Assembly: GCA_019096065.1 (NCBI GenBank)
Contig: JAGUCH010000001.1
Location: forward strand, 5,828,001-5,892,000
DNA length: 64,000 nucleotides
From: Paracyclopina nana
Lineage: Eukaryota > Arthropoda > Copepoda > Cyclopoida > Cyclopettidae
Direction: 5' to 3'
Shown here: positions 11,545 through 23,846 of the stretch, one piece after another
Position numbering within the stretch: position 1 is the stretch's first letter
How the letters are laid out: each line of letters begins with the position of its first letter
Position numbers and translations under genes: made by a program
The notes under the pieces: generated by a model
Databases searched by the model: none
What the model saw: the letters and a program-made list of their open reading frames with translations, nothing else
Told to the model about the DNA's origin: nothing

Positions 11545-14500
11545 GTTAGACCTTTGCATTTGGAGGGCTCGCGCTGATCTCAGCTAGTCAAGATTTCCGC
11601 TCTCTCTGATTATAATTCTACATTCATCAAAATTCAGTACTCTATCTCTGATATTCAGTTGAACTAGTCTTATTGCTGCCCAAGCTGTACGCGACTTAAA
11701 GCTTTTGTTCGTGATTTTTGGCAAGGTAGGATTTAAGCATGCTCCACTTGTTTTGTAAAATTAAATGAAGACGCTTTATTATAATTTAACCATAACTAGA
11801 GGCTTACGTAGTATGAAATTCCAGTTTTTTTGTGTTTGAGGCTGGCTTTAGGGCTGTTTTTTGGGTAGGCCAAAGCACCAATTAAAAGCGCTTCTAGAAT
11901 GATTTTGTCAATTAAAAGTGACTGTATTGTTAGATGAAGTTGGCTCACAGCGAATAGAAGTATGAAGGTTGAGTTACGAATTTTTTTTTTTTATAAAGGT
12001 ATGGAAAAAAAGACACGAGAAAGTAAAGTGGATAAACAGGGCATTACAATTCGACTAAACGAAGCTTCATGCTTCCACCTTCCTTGAATACATATTTCAA
12101 AGTCAAATGAGTTTAACAAGTTCAAAATGGATTGAGCTTTCTTTTAACTTGTACTTGAGAAAGATTAGTTTCAGGTTCTGCTCTTGAAAAGTGACATCTC
12201 CAATAACGAAATAATAAATTGTTCATTTGGTATGAAACAGACTTTCATAGTTGCAGTATTGCGTAGAGAAAATCACTTAAATCTACATTAAAAATTAGAC
12301 TAATATAACAGTACATATGCTGACTGAATTGTTAAGAATTACTTATGATTATACCAATTACGCAGTTGTTAATATGGTTTTTGTTACTGGTAAATGACTG
12401 TAAGAGCAATAATTACTTTAATTTTCAGTCTTCCTGTAAGATCATTAAGCAAATCTCAACAGATATTGTTAAGTTAATGCCTTCCATAATTAGAAGAAAT
12501 CTGAAAACTGAATTTTCAGCTTTTCTACCAAGTTTTATATATTGTTAAGTCGCTTAAGTGACCTTTGTGGTCTCTCATAGACTATCCTAGCTATACAGCC
12601 TGAGTCGTCAAATACACTTTCAATACAAAAGTTTTTGTAACGTGTAAAGTATTTGACGACTCAGGCTGTATAAGTGGAGAAAATAGGGCGTTAATACGCA
12701 TGTCACCATCAAAGCTTAACAGTTCAGAGAATTGTGAAAACTTTACATATAAGTTTATTATTTCTAGCGTAGGAAAGTGTATGTCATCATTAAATTAGGT
12801 CCCTTTTTTAGGGCGGGTAGTTTTCAATTGATTTAATTTAATCTCTACCAAGGTAGCATCATATCAGGAGTCAAATCTTATGAAAATTGGTTGATTATGC
12901 TTAAGATAGGCACACATCTAAAATTGTTGCATCATGCAGCCAATTTTCTAAAAGTTTGATTTCGCTTCATAGCGTTCCTGTGGGCTACTAAAAGTCAAAG
13001 TTAATTTACCACCACGAAATATATACATTATCTGAAAGCACTTGATCCCAGGATTCCAACGGTGTGTAGGATGTAATCAGTTGTCGAAGATACCCACTAA
13101 AAGTTAAAAAACCTCTTGATTTTTTTTTTAATCTGGACAGCTGAAGTTTTTATTCCGATAAGAGTCTATAAGGGATCTTAGCATTGCGGACTTTTCACAG
13201 AAGTCCCTTTTTGAATTTTTTTCATCAAAATATGCTTAGTTTTCGGTTTTTAACTTGAAAATGAGAAGCTGCACAACTCTTTTTTTAAATGATGTACTTA
13301 CTTACTCTTTTTCATTTTAATGCTTTCTCGTATTACAAGGGATAACTATTTTTAAGGGCCATGAAATCAATATTACAAACTGTTAATTTATGATTTTAGT
13401 TTGAGTGCTTCTGCTTTCTGCCTGATATCTTGCTTAGAAATAAAATTCAAAAGGAGCGGTCTTTACTGAATTCAAAAGAGCTTCTTTATCACATAGTACA
13501 ATTTTCTAGAGCCGAGCCATTAGAATGTATTGCACTTTTAAAGGAAAAGTCAATGAAATGCATAAGAAATTATTTTTATTTTCACTGAATCTGTAGTTTA
13601 TGGCGTTTATCACCGACTAATTAAAAATCCCAAGACCTTTTTCGAAAAGAGCAGCTTTTGATTTTGTCAAACCTAGGTGCAAGAAATGACATAATTATCC
13701 TCACCCCTACATGAGAATAGTAAAACTTTCAAGGATTTGCGCGCATACGTATGAGGCAGCAACAGTACAGCATATATAGCAATATGCAATATAAAAAAAG
13801 TAAAAATTGATCTATGAAAAAATGACGGTGTTCTTACCTGATAAGCTAGCTGAACATAGATAGTGGAAGATCACACATGTTAAAGCATTCCGACCATCAC
13901 ACGCTGTTGCTGTCTTTTTTCAGCTAGGAAAAGAACTGAGCGTTCTAAGGCTGCCGAGGCTGAAGAGAACTGAAGGCTCGAGCGCAAAATTGTCAAGAGG
14001 ATGGAGTCATGAACGGCCTTTGGAGGCTCAAAAGACCGCTGAAGGGGTGCTGACTGAGCTCACAGAATGCTTACTCAAATAATCTCCAAAGAAATAGTAA
14101 TTGATATAATGCGAAGGAAAATTGGTCAGCAGTGTTTGCCAGAACTGAACGAGCGCAACTTTTGCAGCGCTTGCTGAGCTGCACCCAGCTTGCACTACCA
14201 TCGACTCACGAGAGTTACTAAGCAAGCCCACAATAAAAGACGACTCTCTCTCCACGAATCTATTCATGCTTTTTCTTCGTATTGTAGATTTCTGACGATA
14301 GATGTCAAGAGTCACTAACACGTGCGTCTCTTTTGTGTATGGCTAGACCACCTTAAAACCGAAATAATTTATAATTGAAAGAGGTCATTTCTTGCGAGGC
14401 TTGCGGTTTTTGTTCGACATAAACGTAATTGCCATATGTTCAAGCGCTCCTTTGATTTACTCATGTTGAGTTTATATAAAAAGAACTGCCTTATCACATA

Positions 14501-14797
14501 TGAATAAAAAATATCGGTGAATCGGCAAATTGCAGGTCCATATTTTCCTTTAAATAGGAATTCTAAAAACTTAATCGAATTGATGTTCTCACCAAATCTC
14601 AATAAATGTATTTTTCCCTAAGCTAAGAATGAGTTGCTCTATTTACAAAGCACAAAGTACACTTTGTGAAAATTGCTCGAGGTTTGCAAACAAATAGTAG
14701 ATGCTTTCAGTAATGGTGAAGCTACTAATTGACTCATTTGATGCCAGCCTAATTAATATTGCGCGTAAAAGAGAGTAAGGAGCGTCGCAGTACGGGC
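11545..14797. other. Intergenic, AT-rich, no gene seen
   Basis: Both strands were read for family motifs and splice-joined frames; none were supported. The one clear structure is the short palindromic element at 12596-12668. Confidence 0.4.
12596..12668. mobile_element. 73-bp near-perfect palindromic mini-element, TA flanked
   Basis: CAGCCTGAGTCGTCAAATAC at 12596 is inverted as GTATTTGACGACTCAGGCTG ending at 12668 (one mismatch), with TA on each side. The structure suggests a tiny Tc1/mariner-type MITE. It could fold as a hairpin in RNA. Confidence 0.6.
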
Positions 14798-14803
14798 TTT
14801 ATT
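14798..14803 (-). terminator. AATAAA poly(A) signal
   Basis: TTTATT on the plus strand gives AATAAA on the minus strand, 115 bases after the stop codon of the secreted protein gene at 14919. Confidence 0.5.
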
Positions 14804-14918
14804 CATTTTAAAAAGGTTTTTCAAAGTGGTAATTTGCCTTGTCGAAGGAGTGCATTTCGAGCAAGTCAAGCTTTTGATATAGTGAATTAGTAATGCCGTC
14901 GTTGAATTTCAGTTCGGT

Positions 14919-16496
14919 CTACATGGGTCCAAACATGAAATCAGCAATCTCACGCTGCATGGGGCTCTTGGATGCCTCTTTGACCTTAAACACCATCATA
15001 GCGGCGTCATACTTGTCTTTGGGCAAACCAACGTTGATCCTGTCTTGCTCACTGAATTTTCCGTACAAGACTTCAATCCAGTTGTGCAGTTCCTTTTTCG
15101 CACACATGGCATTTTCCATGAACTGAAAAACAAAAAGTTAATGGCGACCATCGTGAAAGCTTGTTGGTGCAGAAAAAGAACAATTTGTCAGAGAGAAATG
15201 TACTGCCGACGATGAGCTTTGCTATGCTTAGATAATTCCAGGTGAATGTACGTGAAATGGCTTTAGTTTCAATTACGCTTCTCGGTTCTCAGATAAGAAA
15301 CGTTCACCAGCAACATCTGTCGCCGAAAAAAAGCAATTAAAAAGGCGTTTCTCTCTTGTGATTTTTTGTCTGCTTCTGCAAACGATATCCGATAATTTTT
15401 CTGTCCACGTGCTGCAGTTGTTGCAAAACTGCATCATCGTGCATCGTTTTTCTCAGCAATTTTGCCGTCTGCGAAGGCTCAAACAACTTCATGCTTTGTC
15501 ACTTACCTTGACACACTTGAAGAACTTCTTTTGCCTTCCAAACTGCTTCATTCCAGGGCCAAAAGCAGCCAATACATTCTCGGGAATGCTTTTCGACATT
15601 TGGTAGCAATGCTGGTAACATTCGTTCATTTTAGCCTTGAACTCTGGGTCGGGTTGCTCAGACCTGTCGAATTGGGTCCACATGTCCCTGGTAAAGTAGG
15701 ACAGCTTCACATCAAGGTTGGCATCCAAGGCTCCGAATTTGGTCAGAATACAAGTCATGTTGCCGACGGTGTATTTCTTGTCAGCCTTGAACTCGGCAAC
15801 ATCTTCGGCAAAGTCCATCAGGTCTTTATCAGTTGGCGGCTTGATGGCTCGCTTCTGAAGTCTGCCTCCATAGAAGTTGCTGGCTGGATACTGGTTGAAA
15901 GATCTACCCTGGTTCTGGGCATATTGTGAGGCCCAGAATGACATCCATGCTTGCCAAGGGTTGCCTGCAGGCGGGGAGCTCGCGCCGAACTTAGTTCCAA
16001 CAAAGCTTGCGGGGATTTCAGCTGGCTGAAAATAATGAGCTAATTTTAGCCAGATCTTCAAAAAGTAAACTCTTTAGTTAGATTTGTATGCAGGGCGTTT
16101 TCCTGAGTGGGGTAATTATTTGCTGCATAAAGCTGTAATTTTCCGCTTTGATTGCCAGGAAATTGCCCAGCAGGATGTCTCTAGCGAATAAGCTCTTACC
16201 AAAGTCTGAATGCCTTGAACAAAGGTTTGATCAAAGTCATCAGAGATCTCGTTGGCTCCGTCGCTGTCATCGAACAGGTCAATTTCGAAAGCAGGGGTGA
16301 GTTGCATGCATTCCTCGCCAAATCTCTCCATGGCCCCGAAGAATTTCAGCATGGTTTTTTGCCCCATGCATTTCTCCATGAATTGATAGTGGGATATTTT
16401 TTCCACCCATTTCTTGACTTCCTTTTGGGGATCACCGCCCTCAGCTGCCAAGAAAGAAGATACGGCCAAAATGACCACCAACGAAAATGACCTCAT
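14919..16496 (-). CDS. Secreted helical Cys-containing protein, 339 aa, unrecognised
   Basis: Three exons (16200-16496, 15507-16025, 14919-15122), all joined in phase 0, give 339 residues. The start ATG at 16496 begins a clear signal peptide (MRSFSLVVILAVSSFLAAEG). The mature part is helical and charged, with spaced cysteines (EKCMGQ, EECMQL, NMTCIL, NECYQHC, FFKCVK, NAMCAKK) and a repeated flavour: a G-x-M-x-x-FG segment occurs near residues 58 and 250. This pattern loosely recalls arthropod hemolymph glycoproteins of the 27-kDa type, but I cannot prove that. A TATA box and TCAGT initiator lie upstream and an AATAAA downstream, so it is probably a well-expressed extracellular protein. Gene structure is confident; function is unknown. 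Confidence 0.85.
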
Positions 16497-16578
16497 TTTG
16501 CCAAAGAATTGGTTTCAACAAGTCCCTTTGCAACTCTATCACAGTGTAGCTAGCAAAGCTGACTGATAGTTGGTTCAG

Positions 16579-16614
16579 ACTGAGCCAAGGTGTGAAAAAT
16601 TGTCTCCTTTTATG
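16579..16614 (-). promoter_or_regulatory. TATA box plus TCAGT initiator of the secreted protein gene
   Basis: On the minus strand CATAAAAGG (16606-16614) is followed, 31 bases from TATA to the initiator A, by CTCAGTC (TCAGT at 16579-16583). This is the arthropod core-promoter spacing. It predicts a leader of about 85 bases before the ATG at 16496. Confidence 0.65.
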
Positions 16615-19010
16615 TGCTGCAGTGTTCACAAATTACCTCATCTTTTGTTGTTTCGTCCAGCACACTGGGTTGACAAGATTTCAAAGCCTTCCCAATGCCC
16701 ATAATCTGAGATTTTGCCACTTACCAGATGGAATCTTGATAGTTTATTCATTTCTGATGAAGCTTGTCATATCTAAAGAGTTATGGATAATTTAACAACT
16801 TTTGACAAACCTATCATAACTAAGTCAAAAAGTTTTTTCATGAGGTAATTTTCTAAGTACCTATTTGCTTTAAAAATTGTTGCGTAAAGTACTGTCCAAA
16901 TGTGTAAGGGTTTGTTTTCCACGCATGCATTTATCTTGGTTTCTGATTTATGGTAGCGCACTTTTGGTAAGTTTCTAGGTGAAATATTGCTTTAAAGTTA
17001 GCCCAGTGTGCATGATGCCAACGGCCTTTACACTTTTGTGTGGAGTGTTCCATAAGTAGTAGTGTTTTTTCCGACCAAATAATTGCAAATAATAGCGCAG
17101 CTCGCGAGCAACTGCACAATCTCGGGCTCGAGTATCCAACTGGAAAATTCAAGTACTTTCCCGCAGAAATTATGCCGTCCCGAATGCAAAATTGGCAATT
17201 GCAAAGCTATCATCGGTTTTCTTGATTAGGCCTAGAGAACCTTGCTTGCCCTGTGCAGGAATTGCAACATTTGAATATTCGATTTTTATCCTAAACCAAT
17301 GGAGGGCAGCTTTCGGTCAAGGCTTGCAGAAAATTGCCCATTTGGTGCGCTTTTCGCACCAAATGGGCAATTCTTTTCGCTGATGCTTGGTGGGGATGAT
17401 AATCAGAAGAAAAAAGAGATGCTGATTTCATATGGGAGCTGAAACCACCTGGCGACAAGGAATTTCTGTCGCATCATCAGTCAGTTCGTTCACTTGCAGT
17501 TCTTGGAAATGGTTGGGTTCACAAAGTAGCATACCTAGCTGTACCTCTGCGCCAATGTTTTTCCAACCACTCATAACGCACAAAATAGTAACAGACGTGA
17601 CTTGACAAAATCAGCCCAGGCTAAATAAAGATGGGCAGAAGAGTCCAAAACGACTAGCTCTTGTTTAGATTGCTGGGGATGAAAAACACTAAAAATAGAT
17701 GTAGCAAGTCATGACTTAAACGCTGACCAGAGTGCCGCGTGGAGAAATAAAGCAATTTTTCAGACAAGATTCTTACAAGCTTTTTGAATGCTTGGGTGAT
17801 TTTGACAAATCTTCTAAAAAATCCATTAATTGCGCAAAAACGCGCGCATCGGCGACTCACAAACTATTCGTTATGTAGGATTCTTTTTTTAAATCAAGCC
17901 TTTTCAAGGAGCAGAAGGAAGACGAGCAATGCGACTGAAAATCGGCAAGTCATGGTCATAAATTGCAAGCATCGCTTTTTTTTCGAACAAAACAACCGCC
18001 AATTGCTATGGTTGATAACAAAATTAAAAAGACGCTGTCATTGCATAATGGAGAATGGTTGAACAACTTTTTTAGCCATTATTTGTAAAGCTTCTTTTTT
18101 ATGATAGGAAGCCAGGTTCGCAGAATGACAGCAAAAATTAAATTGGAACTTCTATTTAGCTACGCAATGTCTAGATGATTTTGCGCTAAATTCTAGTTTC
18201 TGACAGGTGAGCTGAGCTCGTGCGTTGAATTAGACGAATTTGCTGAGTCAAGCTAAGTCCTGTTTTCAGCTTTTGACAACATTGAGCAGATTTCGAAAAA
18301 GAACGAGGTAGGCGCGGTCGGTATTTGAATTTGAAAAGTGGTATTGTTTTCATTTTTAAGATGGAACCGTCAATTTGGCACTTTTGACACTATTTTGACT
18401 TAAACACTCAAAAATCAAGGAGCAACTCTGGTATGAGTTCGCAACATCAACAAACGAATTTCCAAGTGAAGTAATCGCCCCAAGGATGCTTCAAAACTGC
18501 AAATTCAAGCTTGCAAAAAATGAGAGGCCTCAAGTCAAAATGACACAACTTCCTTCAGATACGCAAAAGTAAGTGCCTGAATGGAACATATCCTGCGTAG
18601 TTCTTATCCAACAAAAAATGTCAGGAGTATTTTTTGTAGCATATTGGCCAAAAATTGGGGACATCAATTGAGCACGTTTCTCTGGATAATTTTCTGTGTA
18701 TTGAATTGAGGGCTCCTTCAATGCTCCTCTTCTGGGTTTTGGAGAAATCCTAAGAAAATGTGTGAACCTGCTTTTCCACTTGGTGCTACTTTATTATTAG
18801 CAAGGTAAGCTGCTATGCCTTGGTGCACAAGCAACGGCAGAATTGATCTTTGATCTGTGAAACAAGTGATAAGATACAATGCAATCACCTTGTGCACGAA
18901 GTGTCGTGTTAGCAAATAGCTTCATCTTGACTCGAGCAGCCTCTGATTGGAGAATCGGTTGGACGACATACCTAAAACAACATCGATTATTTCATTCATC
19001 TCAGTTGACA
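16615..19010. other. Intergenic; one perfect hairpin, no gene seen
   Basis: No exon could be supported on either strand. It should hold the promoter of the HSD17B4-type gene that begins at 19011. The hairpin at 17332-17372 is listed separately. Confidence 0.4.
17332..17372. repeat. Perfect 18-bp inverted repeat with 5-base loop
   Basis: AATTGCCCATTTGGTGCG (17332-17349) and its exact complement (17355-17372) flank CTTTT. The stem is perfect. No flanking duplication is evident; it could be a very short MITE or a structured transcript element. Confidence 0.7.
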
Positions 19011-22000
19011 ATGACTATAGGAGAGCAAGTCAGGTTTGACGGCAGAGTTGCAATTGTTACTGGTGCAGGAGGAGGTAAAATAAGCTTTCAAAAGCTACAC
19101 GATTTGCTATGTAGATTTGTACACTTTTTTGTACTTAATTTTCAATTAGGTATTAAAACAAGGTAATGAATAGGTCACAAACAAGCGTTGTTAAGAAGCT
19201 AATTATTGAAAGCAATTAGAGTGATTCGGCTTGGTATTGATTAGCGTCTAATTGTCAAATATGCCTGATGCAGTGCTTGAACTCGTTATTTTTATTAGCT
19301 GCATAATAAGAAGGGAGGCTCAATTAAGAAGGTTAGAGTGGAAAAATGCTTATAGGCCTTTTGCTGTGGTGATCACGAGATTAGTTGCAGCAAAGCAGCA
19401 TTTATGGCTTAGAAAGGCCAGTCTGACCCCTTGCATGTCAAAAGGCCTCACACTTTGTGATAAATGAATGCTGCGAAATAATCTTGAAGGAAGTTGGTGC
19501 ATTTTCATTTTGGCGCAGCAGTCATAAAAGTCAACCATGCAACTATTCATTATTACGTACTTGATTAGAATGGTAGGGGAGAATATGGGGAAAAAAGTGC
19601 ACTCTGCTATTTTCAGGTCTGGGACGGTCGTACGCTCTCCTGCTCGCTTCCAGAGGGGCCTCTGTCGTTGTGAACGACCTCGGAGGATCAAGGACAGGGG
19701 AGGGAAAATCCTCTAAAGCTGCTGATGTTGTTGTACAAGAGATCCGTGAAGCAGGTAAATATTACATATATCTTTACGTAAGATGACGTTGTTATATCCT
19801 CTGAAATCCTTGCTTTAAATGCAGGTGGCAAGGCTGTGGCCAACTATGATTCGGTCGAGTTGGGCGAGAGTTTGGTTCAAACTGCTTTGGAGAATTTCGG
19901 CCGAGTTGACATCTTGATCAACAATGCTGGAATTTTGCGCGATCGAAGTTTTGCCCGCACCTCAGATACGGACTGGGATTTGGTGCACAAAGTTCATTTG
20001 AAGGGGGCTTTCGCAGTCTCCAGAGCAGCGTGGCCCCACATGAAGAAGCAAAATTACGGGAGGATCGTCATGACTTCTTCTGTGGCTGGAATTTATGGCA
20101 ATTTTGGTCAGGCCAATTACAGGTACCGTAATAAGACGCATTATGATGTAGCACTACGTAAATACTGTATTTCAGCTCTGCGAAGCTGGGCCTCGTGGGC
20201 CTGAGTAACACGTTGGCCATCGAAGGTGAGAGGTGTGGCATCAAATGCAACGTGATTGTACCCATGGCCACCTCGAGGCTTACACAAGATATTTTCCCTC
20301 CAGGTTTGTAATCAATTAGTTCTTAAAACCCCCTTCAAACAAGAGCTCATCAACTGTAGACTTACTTGAAAGCCTCAAGCCTGAATTGATAGCCCCTGTT
20401 GTGGCCTGGTTGTGCCATGAACATTGCGAGGATAATGGCAGCCTCATTGAAGCAGCCGGAGGCTGGGCGGGAAAATGTAAGCGAAAGAAATTGGCTATTC
20501 CGAAGCAGCAGGGCTTTCATTTATCCTGTAGATAGGTGGCAAAGGTCTCAGGGAGCCTTGTTAACGCAATCAATTAAGGACGGGGTCACTTTGGAGTCAG
20601 TGCGCGAGAACTGGGCGAAGGTCGTCCATATGGATGAAGCTGGGGACTTCCCGACTTCGAATCAGGAAGCAACCATGGATCTCGTCGCCAAAATGAGGCC
20701 CCTGAGTGATGAAGGCCAAGCCCAAGCTGTTGCAGATGGTGGCCCCTTCAATCCATCCAATTTTGTGGGCTATGAATCCGAGCCCTTCGAGTATCGATTC
20801 GAGCCCAGGGATATCATTCTTTATAATTTGGGAGTTGGAGCCTCCACCTCACAACCCCTGGGGCTGGACCTTTTATACGAAGGCAGTGACAACTTTGGAG
20901 CATTAACTAGCTTTGGCGTGATTCCCTCCTTCGGTGGTCTCACTGGGTTGATCAGTGGCAAAGTGCCTGGATTAAGCATTGATTTGGCCAAGGTAATGGT
21001 TACTCTGATCCCACCTTGAAAGGTAGAGTGCTGAGTATTCCCAAGACAAGACGAGCTGTACTCCAAAAGTACTCGTGCATGAATAATTGTTCTTACATCA
21101 GAAGTGATCGTCAGAAACCCTCTTAATCTACATGCTCGGGTGCCCCTTTGGGAGAGATGGTAGCTATTAGCTTATTTTGATAATTTTCATGTGAGCAGCA
21201 TCCCAAGTTAAAAAGAAGACGGTGCAGGCTTAGTTTTACTCAAAATGGGGCCTCACAGCAACAGTTTGGGGTGACAGAAGGGATTCGTTTGAAGAGGGCT
21301 AAAAAATAACCCAATTTTAGCTAGCCTGTGGCGAAAACGCAGCAGCTCCCTTTTGAAACTTTTCAAGTTGGAAGACGCACAGAATGAAAAAGCGGTTCAT
21401 TCACTTTAAAAAAGAGGCTCTTTTTGCCACTCAAGGTTCTTCACGGAGAGCAATACACCGAGCTGCTGGCCGACAAAATGCCCGTTTTCGGGTGCTTGGT
21501 GTCCACCTTCAAAATCGAGGCTGTGCTTGATAAAGGCTCCGGTGCAGTGTATGTCCTTGAGATTGTGAGCCGCAACAAAGAAACCAACGAAGTTGTGGTG
21601 AAAAATCAGATTTCGATTTTTGTGGTTGGAACAGGCGGCTTCAATGGGCCGCGGAATTCGGAGAAAGTTGTCGCAACGAAGAATAAGCCTGCAAGAAAGC
21701 CTGACCATTCCACGCTCTTCAAAACTTCCATTGATCAGGCATTGATGCGGCATTGTTGGCCGTGAAAGTGGCCTCATTTTTCTCTGATTTTAGGCAGCTC
21801 TGTATCGCCTAAGTGGTGACTCAAATCCGCTCCACATCGACCCGAGCTTCGCAGCCCTAAGCGGATTTCCTAAGCCAATACTTCATGGATTATGCACTGA
21901 AGGCATAGCGATTCGGGAGATCTCGCAAGTTTTTGCCGATCGAGATGTCTCGCAAATTAGAGCTGTCAAGGCCAGATTCGCCAAGCCAGTGTTCCCAGGA

Positions 22001-22827
22001 CAAACCATAAGGTTTTTATACATAATACCTTCACATGCGCATTCATAGTACGTAGAAGACTCGACTACCGCAAACTTCAGTTCAACTTTCGCCAATACTT
22101 TGACAAAGGCTTTTGATATGCGCTCACGACTTGGCTGTTATAGCACTGCCATACAATTCTCAAATGCACTTATATTACACCATTTTTATAAGGACTGATA
22201 TGTGGAGAGAAGGAAACTTTGTACTCTTCGAATGCATTGTCGAAGAGACAGGCAAACCTTGCCTCACTGGGGGCTGGGTGAAATTATCCGGAAAGTCCGG
22301 GCTAAGCCGTGACATTACCGTTGTTGACCTCAAGAGCGATGCAGTTTTTGATGAGATGGCTATGAAGCTGCAGCCAGACATGGCTGAGAAAGTCAAGGCA
22401 ATTTTCAGGTGGATTATCGTTAGCCAAACCAAACAGCCTTGTGCACAATGGGGTATGTAAATGGCAGTTATTTTCACAATGCTACCAGCTAGCCATTATC
22501 CCTTCGTCTCCTGCTAGTAATGGACCTGAAAAACGCGCCTGGTAGCATTTCAAGGGAAGCTCCCAATTGCCAAACTCCCAAAGCGGATTGTACTCTGACT
22601 ATCAGCGATGATGACATGTTTGCCTTGGTAATGACCATGAGCACATCTTACTATTTGCTGTTCTCTTGTAGATGATTATAGTCTTGTTTTCTCTCTGACC
22701 ACAGGCTCAAGGAAAGCTGAAGGCGCAAACGGCATTTATGCAGGGAAAGCTCAAAGTGACGGGAAACATCATGCTGACGCAAAAGCTTCAAACCTTGATT
22801 GGTGACGCCAAAACCGCAAAGCTATGA
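19011..22827 (+). CDS. HSD17B4: Peroxisomal multifunctional enzyme type 2 (17-beta-HSD type 4), complete
   Basis: Eleven exons: 19011-19074, 19617-19754, 19825-20122, 20176-20303, 20360-20476, 20532-20992, 21436-21738, 21794-22011, 22193-22452, 22518-22627, 22705-22827, totalling 739 residues (human about 736). The SDR domain (about 1-300) has the NAD-binding [20 protein letters not shown] and the catalytic Tyr-x3-Lys in NYSSAK, whose Tyr codon is at the exon 3/4 junction. The hydratase-2 (MaoC-like) part (about 320-600) has GDSNPLHID with the catalytic Asp and His. The C-terminus is an SCP2 sterol-carrier domain ending AKL, a type 1 peroxisomal signal. The enzyme hydrates and dehydrogenates D-3-hydroxyacyl-CoA in peroxisomal beta-oxidation of very-long and branched chains. 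Intron 5 is only 55 bases; intron 7 has a GC donor. All key residues inspected are intact. Confidence 0.96.
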
Positions 22828-22956
22828 TAAATACGAAATGATGCTAGCTCAGGCTGAAACGAGCCTCCCTTTTTTCAAAAGTTGGTGCTGATTTTGCGGT
22901 TTTGCAAATAGCCACCTTGAGTCAACTCGTTCCTTTATCAAATCCTTTTATATGAT

Positions 22957-22962
22957 AATAAA
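22957..22962 (+). terminator. AATAAA poly(A) signal of the HSD17B4-type gene
   Basis: AATAAA begins 130 bases after the TGA and directly abuts the MITE that starts at 22963. Confidence 0.6.
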
Positions 22963-23118
22963 GCGTTCTCATATTGGACTTTTGGTTACCAAAACCTAAT
23001 TTTAGTTAACCGAAAACCTGTTTTAGGTAGGTAAACATTACATAACGGTTGAGTGAAAACCAATTTTTGGGTTAACTAAATCAGGTTTTACTTAACCAAA
23101 GGTCCAATATGAGAACGC
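22963..23118. mobile_element. 156-bp foldback MITE, copy 1
   Basis: GCGTTCTCATATTGGAC at 22963 is inverted at the right end (GTCCAATATGAGAACGC). The interior carries inverted GGTTAACC-like and AACCTG motifs. A close copy is at 50601-50758. Confidence 0.8.
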
Positions 23119-23313
23119 CCTATTATATGGTTTCATTGCGTTAAAATGTAGTTATTTGGGATAGGAAGTCAGACTATGCATATGAAAATCATCAATCCTC
23201 ATCTGAAATATTGTTTAATATAGCACTAGCCTCAAAGCCATCACGGCTGGTGAAAAGCAATCTCACTTTAGCCCAATTTTATGGCTCAGCAATCGTGTCG
23301 AGAGGTGGATCTC

Positions 23314-23514
23314 TTATTGGAAGTATGACGATTGTCCCGGGGTAAATTGGCAGATTGACTCAAGCTCCAATAATGCCAGGAAAGCCTCTACTTTGACTTC
23401 ATCGCTGGGCGGCTTTGGAGGATAAGAGCCATTCTTCGGTCCAGAAGCTTTACGCGCCTCGCCGAGTGCTTTATTTATGGCACCTGTCATAAATGCACTT
23501 TTTCTCTCTTTCAT
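23314..23514 (-). CDS. Possible small ORF or terminal exon, unrecognised
   Basis: An ATG-started 66-codon frame of normal composition (MKERKSAFMTGAINKALG...) ends in a stop. I recognise no family, signal peptide or splice partner. It may be an accidental frame; the region 23119-23846 otherwise shows nothing. Confidence 0.2.
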   Translation of the reverse strand: MKERKSAFMTGAINKALGEARKASGPKNGSYPPKPPSDEVKVEAFLALLELESICQFTPGQSSYFQ

Positions 23515-23846
23515 GTAAATTGCTCAAATTTGGCTGCTGTACTTTTCCTGTGGGTACAAGACAAATGCTCCATGCCAGAATGGAAACTTACAAAGTTCTG
23601 CCTGGGACTGTCAAGAATAGGAGCCACGGATTGTGCAACGAAATATTCTGGTCAATTGTGCGAGCTATATAGCCCTGCTTTTAAAATACTACATGTAGCC
23701 AATGTTCAGCTTTAATCCAGTCTGATATGATCACAAATGTTTTTATACATGTGTAGGTGCAAGTGATACGCAACCGCTTAGTGACTAAATGTGTGCCGCT
23801 GCTTCATATCCAAACTTCGATCTGTGCGATACTTAGTTGCATTGAT

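Noticed and set aside
15462-15929. Plus-strand 155-codon frame
   Set aside because: It is the shadow of exon 2 of the secreted protein gene.
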